Notes: a model not told the origin generated them from the letters alone. Numbered from the stretch's first letter, positions 1 to 7,277 are shown. The stretch is DNA of 12,040 bases from an uncultured Sutterella sp. (GCA_900767875.1 CAAGAT010000041.1:1-12040); one strand, 5' to 3'. Numbers and translations: made by a program.

Positions 1-72
1 AAGCTGACGCGGCAACAGCGCGGGTACATGCGCGCCTTCTTCAAAATCAAAACCCCGCCACAGCATCTGTAA
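1..72 (+). CDS. Possible C-terminal tail of an unidentified protein, cut by the window edge
   Basis: A 23-codon open stretch runs from the window edge to a TAA at 70-72. About 18 of its 23 codons end in G or C, matching the GC3 bias of the real genes here, whereas the opposite strand is poorer in GC3. The tail is basic and contains RGYMRAFF. It would be convergent with ilvC. I do not recognise a family and the piece is too short to assign. Against it: the ilv terminator hairpin (51-79) overlaps its last codons and stop, and no T-tailed hairpin follows on this strand. An ATG-started frame on the other strand (66 down to the edge) is a weaker alternative. Confidence 0.35.
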   Translation, partial: KLTRQQRGYMRAFFKIKTPPQHL

Positions 73-79
73 CGGGGTT
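45..79 (-). terminator. Rho-independent terminator of the ilvBNC operon
   Basis: Read leftward, AACCCCG (79-73) pairs with CGGGGTT (57-51). Inside it, two T-G wobbles and ACAG/CTGT close on a 3-nt loop, giving a stem of about 13 bp. The T-rich tail TTTTGATTTT follows directly. It lies 117-150 bp past the ilvC stop, with no gene between them on that strand. The + strand side has no T-run, so the element points left. Confidence 0.7.
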
Positions 80-195
80 CTGAATGGCCTAGCTTCTAAT
101 TTTCATCGGGAGCTTGGGTCAAAAGCGGGAGTTTTCGTTTTCCCGTCACGGCCGAACCCCTTGGGGCCGGCCGGCGGGCGCACGGCGATCGTCGA

Positions 196-1212
196 TCAGT
201 TCTTGGACTTGTCAACGAGCTTGTGCGCGGCGATCCAGGGCATCATGGCACGCAGCTTGGCGCCGGTGACTTCGATGCCGTGTTCGCTCGTGAGGCGACG
301 CTGAGCCGTCAGGGTCGGGTACTTCAGCGCGCATTCGAGCATGAAGCTCTTGGCGTATTCGCCGTTTTGAATGTTCTTGAGGCACTCGCGCATGGCCTTG
401 CGGCTTTCGTCGTTGATGACCTTCGGGCCCGTGTGGTACTGGCCGTACTCGGCGTTGTTGGAAATCGAGTAGTCCATGTTGGCGATGCCGCCTTCGTAGA
501 TGAGGTCCACGATGAGCTTCATTTCGTGGCAGCACTCAAAGTAGGCCATTTCCGGTTCGTACCCGGCTTCCACCAGGGTTTCAAAGCCGGTCTTGATGAG
601 TTCGACCAAGCCGCCGCACAGCACGGCCTGTTCGCCGAAGAGGTCGGTTTCGGTTTCGGCGCGGAACGTCGTTTCAATGACGCCGGCACGGCCGCCGCCG
701 GCGGCACAGGCGTACGACAGGGCAATGTCGTGGGCCTTGCCCGAGTTGTCCTGGTACACGGCGATGAGCATCGGGGTGCCGGCGCCGCCCACGTAGGTCG
801 AGCGCACGGTGTGGCCCGGGGCCTTGGGGGCGATCATGATGACGTCGAGGTCCTTGCGGGGCACGATCTGGCCGTAATGGATGTTAAAGCCGTGGGCAAA
901 GGCCAGGGCCGCACCTTCCTTGATGTTCGGTTCGATCTGCTTGTGGTAGACGTCGGCGATGAATTCGTCGGGCAGAAGAATCATCACGACATCGGCGCCG
1001 GTGGTCGCCTCCTCAATGGTCTTGACCGTCAGGCCGGCGTTTTGAGCCTTGGCCCAGGACGAGCCCCCCTGGCGCAGACCGACGACGACGTCGCAGCCCG
1101 AGTCGTGCAGATTGAGGGCGTGAGCGTGGCCCTGGCTGCCGTAGCCGATGATGGCAACCTTCTTACCCTTGATGAGCGAGAGGTCGGCGTCCTTGTCGTA
1201 GAAAACCTTCAT
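196..1212 (-). CDS. ilvC: Ketol-acid reductoisomerase (NADP+), class I
   Basis: This enzyme catalyses the second step of branched-chain amino-acid synthesis in the cytosol. It isomerises and reduces 2-acetolactate or 2-aceto-2-hydroxybutyrate to the dihydroxy acid, using NADPH and Mg2+. At 338 residues it is the usual short (class I) form. The N-terminal Rossmann fold shows GYGSQG at 23-28, and the NADPH-phosphate loop has R47, S51 and S52. The knotted C-terminal domain carries the catalytic set: H107 in AHGFN, metal ligands D190 and E194 in DLFGE, E226 and E230 in FECCHE, and S251 in SISNN. All fall at their family positions. The ATG start is supported by GGAG 7 nt upstream. The gene is last in the ilvBNC operon. 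The 58-bp gap after ilvN holds a small GGTTG/CAACC hairpin (1238-1251) without a T-run, so it is probably not a terminator. Confidence 0.98.
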   Translation of the reverse strand: MKVFYDKDADLSLIKGKKVAIIGYGSQGHAHALNLHDSGCDVVVGLRQGGSSWAKAQNAGLTVKTIEEATTGADVVMILLPDEFIADVYHKQIEPNIKEGAALAFAHGFNIHYGQIVPRKDLDVIMIAPKAPGHTVRSTYVGGAGTPMLIAVYQDNSGKAHDIALSYACAAGGGRAGVIETTFRAETETDLFGEQAVLCGGLVELIKTGFETLVEAGYEPEMAYFECCHEMKLIVDLIYEGGIANMDYSISNNAEYGQYHTGPKVINDESRKAMRECLKNIQNGEYAKSFMLECALKYPTLTAQRRLTSEHGIEVTGAKLRAMMPWIAAHKLVDKSKN

Positions 1213-1270
1213 GTTTTTACTCCGTTGTTGATGAAGCGGTTGTTCTCAACCGTGTTGAAAAAATGTTGGG

Positions 1271-1768
1271 TCAGAGTTTGAGAATGCGCTCGCCGCGGGC
1301 AATGCCGCTCGCGCCCGTGCGCACCGTCTCAAGAATCAGTTTGGGGTCGATCGCCTTCATAAAGGCGTCGAGCTTGTTGCTGTCGCCCGTGACTTCGATC
1401 GTGTAGGTCTTGTCCGTGACGTCGATGACGCGGGCGCGGAAAATCTCGGCAATGCGCAGCATCTCGTCGCGGTCGCGCCCGACGGCGCGAAGCTTGATGA
1501 GCATCAGTTCGCGCTCGACGTAGTCGCTTTCCATCAGGTCGTAAACCTTGATGACTTCCACGAGCCGGTTCAAATGCTTGGTGATCTGCTCCATGCGCTT
1601 TTCGTCGGCGTAGGAGACGATCGTCATGCGCGAAATCGTTTCGGTTTCCGTCGGGGCCACCGTCAGGCTTTCGATGTTGTAGCCGCGGGCCGAGAAGAGC
1701 CCGACGACGCGCGACAGAGCCCCGGAGGTGTTCTTCAAAAGAACGGCAAGAATGTGGCGGGACTGCAT
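1271..1768 (-). CDS. ilvN: Acetolactate synthase, small regulatory subunit
   Basis: This is the regulatory subunit that activates the acetolactate synthase catalytic subunit and, in this family, binds the feedback inhibitor valine. At 165 residues it matches the IlvH/IlvN length of enterobacteria. The N-terminal ACT domain begins at about residue 5 and is very conserved: NTSGALSRVVGLFSARGYN, then IESLTVAPT. N13 and G16 sit where the valine-site residues lie in E. coli IlvH. The second half (about 80-165) is the ALS_ss_C domain. The ATG lies two bases after the ilvB stop (TAA CG ATG). Its ribosome-binding site GAGGAG is inside the last ilvB codons, so the two subunits are translationally coupled, which suits a fixed-ratio complex. 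Confidence 0.97.
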   Translation of the reverse strand: MQSRHILAVLLKNTSGALSRVVGLFSARGYNIESLTVAPTETETISRMTIVSYADEKRMEQITKHLNRLVEVIKVYDLMESDYVERELMLIKLRAVGRDRDEMLRIAEIFRARVIDVTDKTYTIEVTGDSNKLDAFMKAIDPKLILETVRTGASGIARGERILKL

Positions 1769-1770
1769 CG

Positions 1771-3516
1771 TTACTTCTCCTCGGAAAGAACCATGTTGGT
1801 CAGGCCCTGGCCGGGGCCGACCATCGGACGCACCGGCTCTTCGCGGGCAATGTGCACGTCGACGAACACAAATTCGTCCTTGTACTTGCCGAACGCGTCC
1901 TCAATGCATTGGTCGAGCTCGGCGTAGGTGGTGGCGCGCAGGCCCACGAGCCCGTAGCTTTCGACGAGCTTGACGAAATCGGGCTGCACCTCCATCACCG
2001 ACTCACTCATGTGGCCGTTGTAGTAAGCCCTCTGCCAGACGGCGACCATCCCGAGGTAGGCGTTGTTCAAAAGGAAGATCTTGGGCTTGCGGCCGTACTG
2101 CTTGACCGTGCCGAGCTCCTGAATGTTCATCTGAATCGAGCCGTCGCCCGTAAAGCACACGACGTCTTCGTCGGGGTGGGCAAACGAGGCGCCCACGGCC
2201 GCGGGGAACCCGTAGCCCATGGTTCCGAGCCCGCCGCTCGTCATCCAACGGCGCGGCTTGGAAAACTTGAGGTACTGCGCGGCCCACATCTGATGCTCGC
2301 CCACGTCGGTCGTCACGTAGGCGTTGCCTTGGGTTTTCTTCCAGACGCGCTCGATGACGGCCTGCGGGCGGATGGGACCGTTTTCGTCCTCGGTGTACTT
2401 AAGGCACTGCATGGCGCGCCAGCCGTTAAGGCGCTCGTCCCAGGCGGCCAGATCCTCCTCGTTCAAACGGTCGGTCGTGGTCTCGAGGATCTTGACCATT
2501 TCCTTCAACACTTCGTAGACGTCGCCGACGATGGGCACGTCCGTGGTGACGTTCTTGGAAATCGAGCTCGGATCGATGTCGATCTGAACGATCGTGTGCG
2601 GGTTCTTTTCAAAGTCGGCCGGGCACCCGATCACGCGATCGTCAAAGCGCGCGCCGACGGCAAAGACCACGTCGCAGTACTGCATGGCCATGTTGGCTTC
2701 ATACGTGCCGTGCATGCCGACCATGCCGAGGAACTTTTCGTCGGTGCCGTCAAAGCCCCCGAGGCCCATCAGGGTGCTCACCACCGGGTAGCCGGTGAGC
2801 TGCGCGAAGCGGTTCACGAGAGCACTCGCCTTGGTCGAAACCGCGCCGCCGCCGATGTACATCAGGGGCCGCTTGGCCGACAAGAGCACCTGCATGGCCT
2901 TTTTGATCTGGCCCGTGTGGCCGCGGGTGACGGGGCGGTAGCTGGCGATCTCGCAGGTCTTGGGATAGTCAAAGACGGCCTTGGCGCACTGCACGTCCTT
3001 GGGAAGGTCCACGAGAACGGGGCCGGGGCGGCCGGTGCGGGCGATGTAAAAGGCCTTTTTAATGATGTCTGCGAGCTCGGAGACGTCCTTGACGAGGAAA
3101 TTGTGTTTGACGCAGGGGCGCGTGATGCCCACCGTGTCGCATTCCTGGAAGGCGTCGGTGCCGATCAGGCTCGTGCCCACTTGGCCCGAGAAGACCACCA
3201 TCGGAATGGAATCGGCGTAGGCCGTGGCAATGCCCGTGACGGCGTTGGTGGCGCCCGGACCCGAGGTCACCAGCGCCACGCCGATTCTGTCCGTGCAGCG
3301 CGAGTAGGCGTCGGCGGCATGCACCGCGGCCTGCTCGTGGCGCACCAGCACGTGCTTAAAGTACTTTTGTTTGTAGATCTCGTCGTAAATTGGAAGCACG
3401 GCGCCGCCCGGGTAGCCGAACACGTACTCGACACCCTCGGTGTGAAGCGCTTCGATGAGAATGCGCGCACCGGTGATCGGCTCGGCCTTCTTCGCGTTCT
3501 CTTCAGTGGTCTGCAT
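1771..3516 (-). CDS. ilvB: Acetolactate synthase, large catalytic subunit (biosynthetic type)
   Basis: This ThDP-, FAD- and Mg2+-dependent enzyme condenses two pyruvates, or pyruvate plus 2-oxobutyrate, as the first common step of valine, leucine and isoleucine synthesis. I use the ATG at 3516, giving 581 residues. The frame stays open to a TTG at 3555, adding 13 residues, but the ATG leaves an N-terminus closer to the family. FGYPGGAV is at 33-40, and the cofactor-activating glutamate is E61 in RHEQAA. The FAD-binding middle domain spans roughly 190-340. The ThDP/Mg motif runs from GDGS (457-460) to NN (484-485). W494 of the conserved LGMV..WQ segment is present, but the two residues before it are A and V where relatives usually have R and Q. 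Neither start has a convincing ribosome-binding site. This is the first gene of the operon. Confidence 0.97.
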   Translation of the reverse strand: MQTTEENAKKAEPITGARILIEALHTEGVEYVFGYPGGAVLPIYDEIYKQKYFKHVLVRHEQAAVHAADAYSRCTDRIGVALVTSGPGATNAVTGIATAYADSIPMVVFSGQVGTSLIGTDAFQECDTVGITRPCVKHNFLVKDVSELADIIKKAFYIARTGRPGPVLVDLPKDVQCAKAVFDYPKTCEIASYRPVTRGHTGQIKKAMQVLLSAKRPLMYIGGGAVSTKASALVNRFAQLTGYPVVSTLMGLGGFDGTDEKFLGMVGMHGTYEANMAMQYCDVVFAVGARFDDRVIGCPADFEKNPHTIVQIDIDPSSISKNVTTDVPIVGDVYEVLKEMVKILETTTDRLNEEDLAAWDERLNGWRAMQCLKYTEDENGPIRPQAVIERVWKKTQGNAYVTTDVGEHQMWAAQYLKFSKPRRWMTSGGLGTMGYGFPAAVGASFAHPDEDVVCFTGDGSIQMNIQELGTVKQYGRKPKIFLLNNAYLGMVAVWQRAYYNGHMSESVMEVQPDFVKLVESYGLVGLRATTYAELDQCIEDAFGKYKDEFVFVDVHIAREEPVRPMVGPGQGLTNMVLSEEK

Positions 3517-3848
3517 AGGAAACAATTCCGCTCGCTCGTTATGGTTGGCATCCAAGGGCTTGGCGGACCTTTCGGAGGGGGGAAGACTCGGCGCTTGGGT
3601 CTTGATGGGACCGCTTGGCCGCTGTGACTGCGAGGAGTGGCTTGAGAACCGTCCTTAGCCGGACGATGGGGAAACCGTTCGCCGCACGCCCGACGCGGTA
3701 ACGACGGACGCCCGAAGGCGCGTTGTGTGCCTTGGTATGCACTGGAAATTTCACAACGCTGGCTCGACTGTATCGGGTTTTGCCTCCAAAGAAAAGAGCG
3801 CTTTTCCATTCACAAGGATTTTCGCGGCATTTTCTGAATTTTTGTCAA
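3517..3848 (-). promoter_or_regulatory. Long 5' region of the ilvBNC operon
   Basis: The stretch upstream of ilvB has no convincing gene. A perfect TTGACA hexamer lies at 3848-3843 on this strand, but I find no good -10 at 16-18 bp, so the promoter stays uncertain. A CGCC-TTCG-GGCG hairpin lies at about 3710-3721. No hairpin with a T-run is present, so a classical terminator-type attenuator is not visible. A GTG-started frame (3754 leftward) has a local cluster of Ile, Val and Leu codons, but it lacks a ribosome-binding site and runs past the ilvB start, so I do not call it a leader peptide. Confidence 0.35.
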
Positions 3849-3860
3849 ATGCGCTAAGAT
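3832..3860 (+). promoter_or_regulatory. Predicted sigma-70 promoter of the first NSS gene
   Basis: TAAGAT (3855-3860) is a good -10 element. A weak -35, TTCTGA (3832-3837), lies 17 bp upstream. Transcription would start near 3867, leaving a 5' UTR of about 170 nt. The TTGACA on the opposite strand (3843-3848) lies within this promoter, so the divergent ilv and NSS promoters may overlap. Confidence 0.45.
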
Positions 3861-3894
3861 GCCGCCCCTAGGGATTAATTTGTAGACGCCCTCG

Positions 3895-3995
3895 TTTTGC
3901 GCGGGTAAGCCCGTGCCGCAAGGCCTCACGGGCTCTCGGACAACGCAAAAGCACGCCCGCGGCCTTTGCAAAAGTTGCGACTTTTGCAAAACCGC
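3895..3995 (+). promoter_or_regulatory. Structured 5' UTR with two large hairpins
   Basis: Hairpin A: TTTTGCG (3895-3901) pairs with CGCAAAA (3944-3950) and encloses a perfect 8-bp stem AGCCCGTG/CACGGGCT (3908-3915 with 3927-3934). Hairpin B: TTTGCAAAAGT (3965-3975) pairs perfectly over 11 bp with ACTTTTGCAAA (3980-3990) around a TGCG loop, flanked by GCGG/CCGC (3959-3962 with 3992-3995). GCAAAAG at 3945-3951, in the right arm of A, can also pair with CTTTTGC (3981-3987) of B, so alternative folds are possible. No T-run follows, so control would act on translation or stability rather than termination. It matches no riboswitch class that I recognise. Confidence 0.45.
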
Positions 3996-4035
3996 CGATC
4001 CCCCAACCTCGACTCACACACTAAAAAACAACGAT

Positions 4036-5367
4036 ATGGCAAGCACTTCCACCACCTGGGGCTCGAAAATCGGCTTTATTCTGGCCGGCGCCGGTTCGGC
4101 CATCGGCCTGGGTTCCATTTGGAAATTCCCCTTCTGGGCCGGCACCAACGGCGGTTCGGGCTTCATCATCCCCTACATCTTCTTTACGTTCACGATCGGC
4201 ATTACGCTGCTGATCGCAGAACTCACGGTCGGGCGCGCCGGCCGCGGCTCGGCCCTCAACGCCCTCAAAAAGCTTGGGGGCCCGGCCTTTGCCGTGCTCG
4301 GGGGTATTGCGGTCCTCACAAGCTTCGTGATTCTGTCCTACTACTCGGTCGTGGGCGGCTGGTGCGTCAAGTACCTGGCCGATAGCCTCGCGGGCGGATT
4401 GGTCACGAGCGACACGCAGGTTTTGAAGGACACCTTCGGCAACCTGGTCGCCGACGGCGGCGCGAATACCGGCTGGCACATCGCCTTTTTGACGTTGACC
4501 TGCGCCGTTGTGGCGCTCGGCGTGGTCAACGGCATCGAGCGCCTCTCCAAATACCTGCTGCCCACGCTCTTTATCCTGATGCTCGTCATCATGGTGCGCT
4601 CCTTGTCGCTGCCCGGCGCCATGGAGGGCGTCAAGTTCCTCTTTGACTTTAGCTTTGACAAGCTCACCTGGATGGGCGTTTTGAACGCCATGGGCTTTAC
4701 GTTCTTTTCGCTCTCCCTGGGCTGCGGCATCATGGTCACCTACGGGGCGTATCTCAAGGACAGCACGGACGTGCCCAACTCGTCCCTGTGGATTGCGTAC
4801 CTGGCGGTGCAGACCTCGATCCTGGCCGGTTTGATGATCATGCCGGCGGTCTTTGCCATGGGACAGGACCCAAACGCCGGCCCGGGCCTGGTGTTTGTGA
4901 CGATCCCGTACATCTTCTCGCAGATCCCGATGGGCGAGCTCTTTATGGTGCTCTTTAACGTGTGCCTGCTGGTGGCGGCCCTGACGAGCTCCGTGTCCCT
5001 CTTGGAAGTGTGCATCGCCTACCTGCAGAACGAATGGCACATGACGCGCATCCCCGCCTCGATCCTTTGCTACGTGGGGTTGGCGCTGCTCGGTGCCGTC
5101 TCGGCCCTGTCCTTCGGCGCGTGGTCCGACATGACGATCTTCGGGCGCATCTTCTTTGACTTCCTCGACTGGTTCTGCTCGAACATCATGATGCCGCTGG
5201 GGGGCCTGGCGGTGGCCGTGCTGGCCGGCTGGAAGGCCTGGGAGAGCACGCAGACCCAGATCAACCTCAACCGCCACTACGGCGCGGCGGCCAACGCCTT
5301 TACGAAGTTCTCGCTTCGGTATCTGGCGCCCTTCCTCGTGCTGGTGGTGATCGCCACGGGCGTGTAA
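4036..5367 (+). CDS. Neurotransmitter:sodium symporter (NSS) family transporter, copy 1
   Basis: This inner-membrane Na+-coupled secondary transporter has the LeuT fold; bacterial relatives mostly carry amino acids or related amines. It has 443 residues and about 11 hydrophobic segments. TM1 has the family signature AIGLGSIWKFP (22-32) followed by AGTNGG. The unwound part of TM6 reads FSLSLGCG (224-231). TM8 has AALTSSV (314-320), whose Thr-Ser pair supplies the Na2 site in LeuT. By alignment, the Na1 ligand Asn27 of LeuT is Ser here, and the N-terminal gating Arg is Lys11. The frame is open upstream to 3913, but the ATG at 4036 puts the protein start where the two paralogues begin. That ATG has no Shine-Dalgarno, only an A-rich AAAAAACAACGAT. 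The substrate cannot be read from sequence. It is divergent from ilvB, which hints at an amino acid. Confidence 0.93.
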   Translation: MASTSTTWGSKIGFILAGAGSAIGLGSIWKFPFWAGTNGGSGFIIPYIFFTFTIGITLLIAELTVGRAGRGSALNALKKLGGPAFAVLGGIAVLTSFVILSYYSVVGGWCVKYLADSLAGGLVTSDTQVLKDTFGNLVADGGANTGWHIAFLTLTCAVVALGVVNGIERLSKYLLPTLFILMLVIMVRSLSLPGAMEGVKFLFDFSFDKLTWMGVLNAMGFTFFSLSLGCGIMVTYGAYLKDSTDVPNSSLWIAYLAVQTSILAGLMIMPAVFAMGQDPNAGPGLVFVTIPYIFSQIPMGELFMVLFNVCLLVAALTSSVSLLEVCIAYLQNEWHMTRIPASILCYVGLALLGAVSALSFGAWSDMTIFGRIFFDFLDWFCSNIMMPLGGLAVAVLAGWKAWESTQTQINLNRHYGAAANAFTKFSLRYLAPFLVLVVIATGV

Positions 5368-5375
5368 AAACGACG

Positions 5376-5441
5376 GGCGGGTTGCCGCGGCGACCCGCCG
5401 CGAAACGAGGGCCCTTCCGAGTTTTCTCGGGGGGCCTTTTT
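5376..5441 (+). terminator. Double hairpin terminator after NSS copy 1
   Basis: A GC-rich hairpin GGCGGGT/ACCCGCC (5376-5382 with 5393-5399), with an inner GCC/GGC, begins 9 bp after the stop codon. It is followed by a second stem, CCGAG-TTTT-CTCGG, extended by T-G wobbles and GGCC/GGCC with one bulge (about 5409-5436), ending in TTTTT. The second is a standard intrinsic terminator. GGCCTTTT (5433-5440) can also pair with AAAAGGCC (5447-5454), an alternative fold over the same T-run. Confidence 0.75.
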
Positions 5442-5495
5442 GCTGCAAAAGGCCTCAGGCTAGGCGGTTTACCCATAGGTGGCGGCTCGTAAAAA

Positions 5496-5504
5496 TGCTA
5501 TAAC
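5496..5504 (+). promoter_or_regulatory. Extended -10 promoter of NSS copy 2
   Basis: TGC-TATAAC is a near-consensus extended -10 element, preceded by an A-run. The -35 region is poor, which extended -10 promoters tolerate. The expected start near 5511 gives a 5' UTR of about 60 nt. That UTR contains a GCGGC/GCCGC hairpin and an AGGGA ribosome-binding site 8 nt before the ATG. Confidence 0.6.
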
Positions 5505-5570
5505 CCACCCCGAACGCGGCGCTTCCGAGCCGCGAGAGCTTTAACGAAAAGAACATTTCAGGGACACATC

Positions 5571-6908
5571 ATGTCTGACAACAGATCTACCTGGACGAGC
5601 CGACTGGGCTTTATTCTGGCCAGCGCCGGCGCGGCCATTGGCCTGGGGGCCATCTGGAAGTTCCCGTATCTGGCGGGCTCCAACGGCGGCAGCGTCTTTA
5701 TGTTTCCATACATCGTCCTTTCCTTTACGATCGGGCTGGTGCTTCTGATTGCCGAAGTGGGTCTGGGCCGCACCGGCAAGGGCTGCATCGTGACGGCCTA
5801 CCGATCCATCGCGGGTCGCGGCTGGACGATCTGGGGATACCTGGGCGTGCTCACGGGCTTTATGGTGCTGTGCTTTTACTCGAGCATCGGCGGCTGGACC
5901 CTTTCGTATTTGATCGACGCGCTCATGGGCAAGGGCCTTGTGAACAACGAAAAGGAACTCGGGGCCCTGTTCGGCGGGCTGGTGTCGAGCCCCGCGAAAT
6001 CCCTGGGCTTTCAGGCGCTCTTTTTGTTCCTGACGGGCTGGGTTGTGGCCAAGGAAGTCAGCCGCGGTATCGAGATGCTCAGCAAGGTGCTCATGCCCCT
6101 CTTTTTTGTGCTCGTGCTCGTGGTGATCGTGCGCGGCGTGACGCTGCCGGGCGCCTCCGAGGGGCTCTCCTACCTCTTTGCCTGGAACCTGCAGGCCTTT
6201 AGCTTCGAGAGTCTCTTGTCGGCCATGGGCTTTATGTTCTTTTCGCTTTGCATCGGCTGCGGCTGCATGCTCACGTACGGCTCGTACCTGTCGCGAGAGA
6301 CCAACCTTTTGAGCGGCTGCGCCTGGATTACGTTCCTGACCACGGCCGCCTCGATCCTGGGCGGTTTGATGATCATGCCGGCGGTGTTTGCCTTTAATCT
6401 GAACCCCTCCGCGGGGCCGGGTTTGACCTTCATGACCATGCCCGTGGTGTTTGCGCAGCTGCCCTTCGGTCAGCTCTTTGCCGCGGCCTTCTACGCGTGC
6501 CTGGCCATGGCCGCGATCACGAGCTCCGTGTCGCTTCTCGAACTCGTGGTGGCGTTCCTGGTGGACGAACTCAAGATGCGCCGTATGACCGCCTCCATCG
6601 TGAGCTGCGTGGCGATGTTGGTGGTGGGGAGCCTTTGCACCCTCTCCTTCGGGCCGCTGGCGGACTACAAACCCCTCTTTAACCGCACCTTCTTTGACCT
6701 CTTTGACTTCTTCACGAGCAACCTGTCGCTGCCCATTGGGGGCCTGGTGGTCTGCGCCCTCGTGGGCTGGAAGCGCTGGGGCATGATGAAGGAGGAGATC
6801 CGCCTGGGCTCCAACGCGTCGGAGGCGACCATGTCGCTCTTTCGCGGGGTGCTGACGATCGCCTGCCCGCTCTTGGTGGTCGTGGTGCTCATCTCGGGCC
6901 TCATTTGA
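5571..6908 (+). CDS. Neurotransmitter:sodium symporter (NSS) family transporter, copy 2
   Basis: A 445-residue LeuT-fold Na+ symporter of the inner membrane, probably for amino acids or related compounds. The N-terminus TWTSRLGF keeps the gating arginine (R11). TM1 reads AIGLGAIWKFP, with Ala where LeuT has the Na1 ligand Asn27 and Lys where LeuT has Arg30; from memory, this AIWKFP form occurs in the YocR-like branch. TM3 keeps the tyrosine equivalent to LeuT Tyr108 (Y103). The TM6 unwound segment is FSLCIGCG (224-231), so the position equivalent to LeuT Ser256 is Cys. TM8 has AAITSSV. Length and alignment with copy 3 are gap-free. The ATG has a good AGGGA site upstream. It is a separate transcription unit, with its own promoter (5496-5504) and terminator (6963-7000). 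Confidence 0.94.
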   Translation: MSDNRSTWTSRLGFILASAGAAIGLGAIWKFPYLAGSNGGSVFMFPYIVLSFTIGLVLLIAEVGLGRTGKGCIVTAYRSIAGRGWTIWGYLGVLTGFMVLCFYSSIGGWTLSYLIDALMGKGLVNNEKELGALFGGLVSSPAKSLGFQALFLFLTGWVVAKEVSRGIEMLSKVLMPLFFVLVLVVIVRGVTLPGASEGLSYLFAWNLQAFSFESLLSAMGFMFFSLCIGCGCMLTYGSYLSRETNLLSGCAWITFLTTAASILGGLMIMPAVFAFNLNPSAGPGLTFMTMPVVFAQLPFGQLFAAAFYACLAMAAITSSVSLLELVVAFLVDELKMRRMTASIVSCVAMLVVGSLCTLSFGPLADYKPLFNRTFFDLFDFFTSNLSLPIGGLVVCALVGWKRWGMMKEEIRLGSNASEATMSLFRGVLTIACPLLVVVVLISGLI

Positions 6909-6962
6909 TCGGGTCTGATCGGATCGCCGAGGGGGGCAAGCCCCTCTGATCGACAAAACCTT

Positions 6963-7000
6963 AAAACCGGAAGTCGGATGTGTTCCTTCTTCCGGTTTTT
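6963..7000 (+). terminator. Intrinsic terminator after NSS copy 2
   Basis: AAAACCGGAAG (6963-6973) pairs perfectly with CTTCCGGTTTT (6989-6999) around a 15-nt loop, ending in a five-T run. A smaller GAGGGG/CCCCTC hairpin lies just upstream, between this stem and the stop codon. The A-run on the left arm would also serve the opposite strand, but no gene there needs it. Confidence 0.8.
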
Positions 7001-7191
7001 CGTGCCCTTTCAGTAGTCGGCGCCTGAAAACGCTGATCCGGCGAGCTCGCCGCTTGAGGCGCGGCGACGCTTGGCTTTCCCCTTTTTTCCGGTGCGCCGA
7101 CGCCGTCCGTTTTGGCCTGCCGTATGCCCGGCACGGGCGGCGCCTTTGACCTCCCCGCCGACGGCGTTTTCCCTGATGCCGGCCTCAAAAA
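7001..7191. other. Non-coding spacer between NSS copies 2 and 3, with inverted repeats
   Basis: I see no convincing gene here. CGGCGAGCTCGCCG (7039-7052) is a perfect 14-bp palindrome. ACGCCGTC (7100-7107) is repeated inverted as GACGGCGT (7160-7167), followed by TTTT. Between them is a small GCCC/GGGC stem, so the whole could fold into a branched structure just upstream of the copy 3 promoter. Its role is unknown. Confidence 0.4.
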
Positions 7192-7200
7192 TGGTATAAA
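7192..7200 (+). promoter_or_regulatory. Extended -10 promoter of NSS copy 3
   Basis: TGG-TATAAA is an extended -10 element set in the same AAAATG.TATAA context as the copy 2 promoter. No good -35 is seen. Transcription from about 7207 gives a 5' UTR of about 70 nt. Confidence 0.6.
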
Positions 7201-7277
7201 GCATCCGCAGGGCGGCTCACGCCGGCCGCTCTTTGTGAATTGCAGCTTTACCACCTCCCCAATTTCAGTCTTACATC

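Noticed and set aside
3517..3555. A TTG start adding 13 residues to IlvB
   Set aside because: The ATG at 3516 gives a more family-like length; no well-spaced ribosome-binding site supports the TTG. It is not fully excluded.
1852..3627. A 591-codon open frame on the + strand opposite ilvB, and similar long antisense frames opposite ilvC (223-1281), the NSS genes and the acyl-CoA synthetase (9735-11810)
   Set aside because: These mirror strongly conserved genes on the other strand. High GC3 removes stop codons from antisense frames; the predicted proteins are His/Arg/Ala-rich without domains or ribosome-binding sites.
3539..3754. A GTG-started leftward frame with a cluster of Ile, Val and Leu codons, as an ilv attenuation leader peptide
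   Set aside because: At 71 codons it is too long, has no ribosome-binding site, overlaps the ilvB start region, and no terminator/antiterminator pair follows.
3913..4035. A 41-residue N-terminal extension of NSS copy 1
   Set aside because: The frame is open but the extension covers the leader hairpins, is not hydrophobic or family-like, and the paralogues start at the position of the ATG at 4036.
5433..5454. GGCCTTTT/AAAAGGCC as a separate regulatory hairpin or insertion-sequence end
   Set aside because: It overlaps the T-run of the terminator after NSS copy 1 and is more simply part of a bidirectional terminator.
7010..7204. A 64-residue basic leftward frame in the NSS copy 2-3 spacer
   Set aside because: It has no ribosome-binding site, starts inside the copy 3 promoter region on the other strand, and its Arg/Lys/Gly-rich composition is typical of GC-rich noise.
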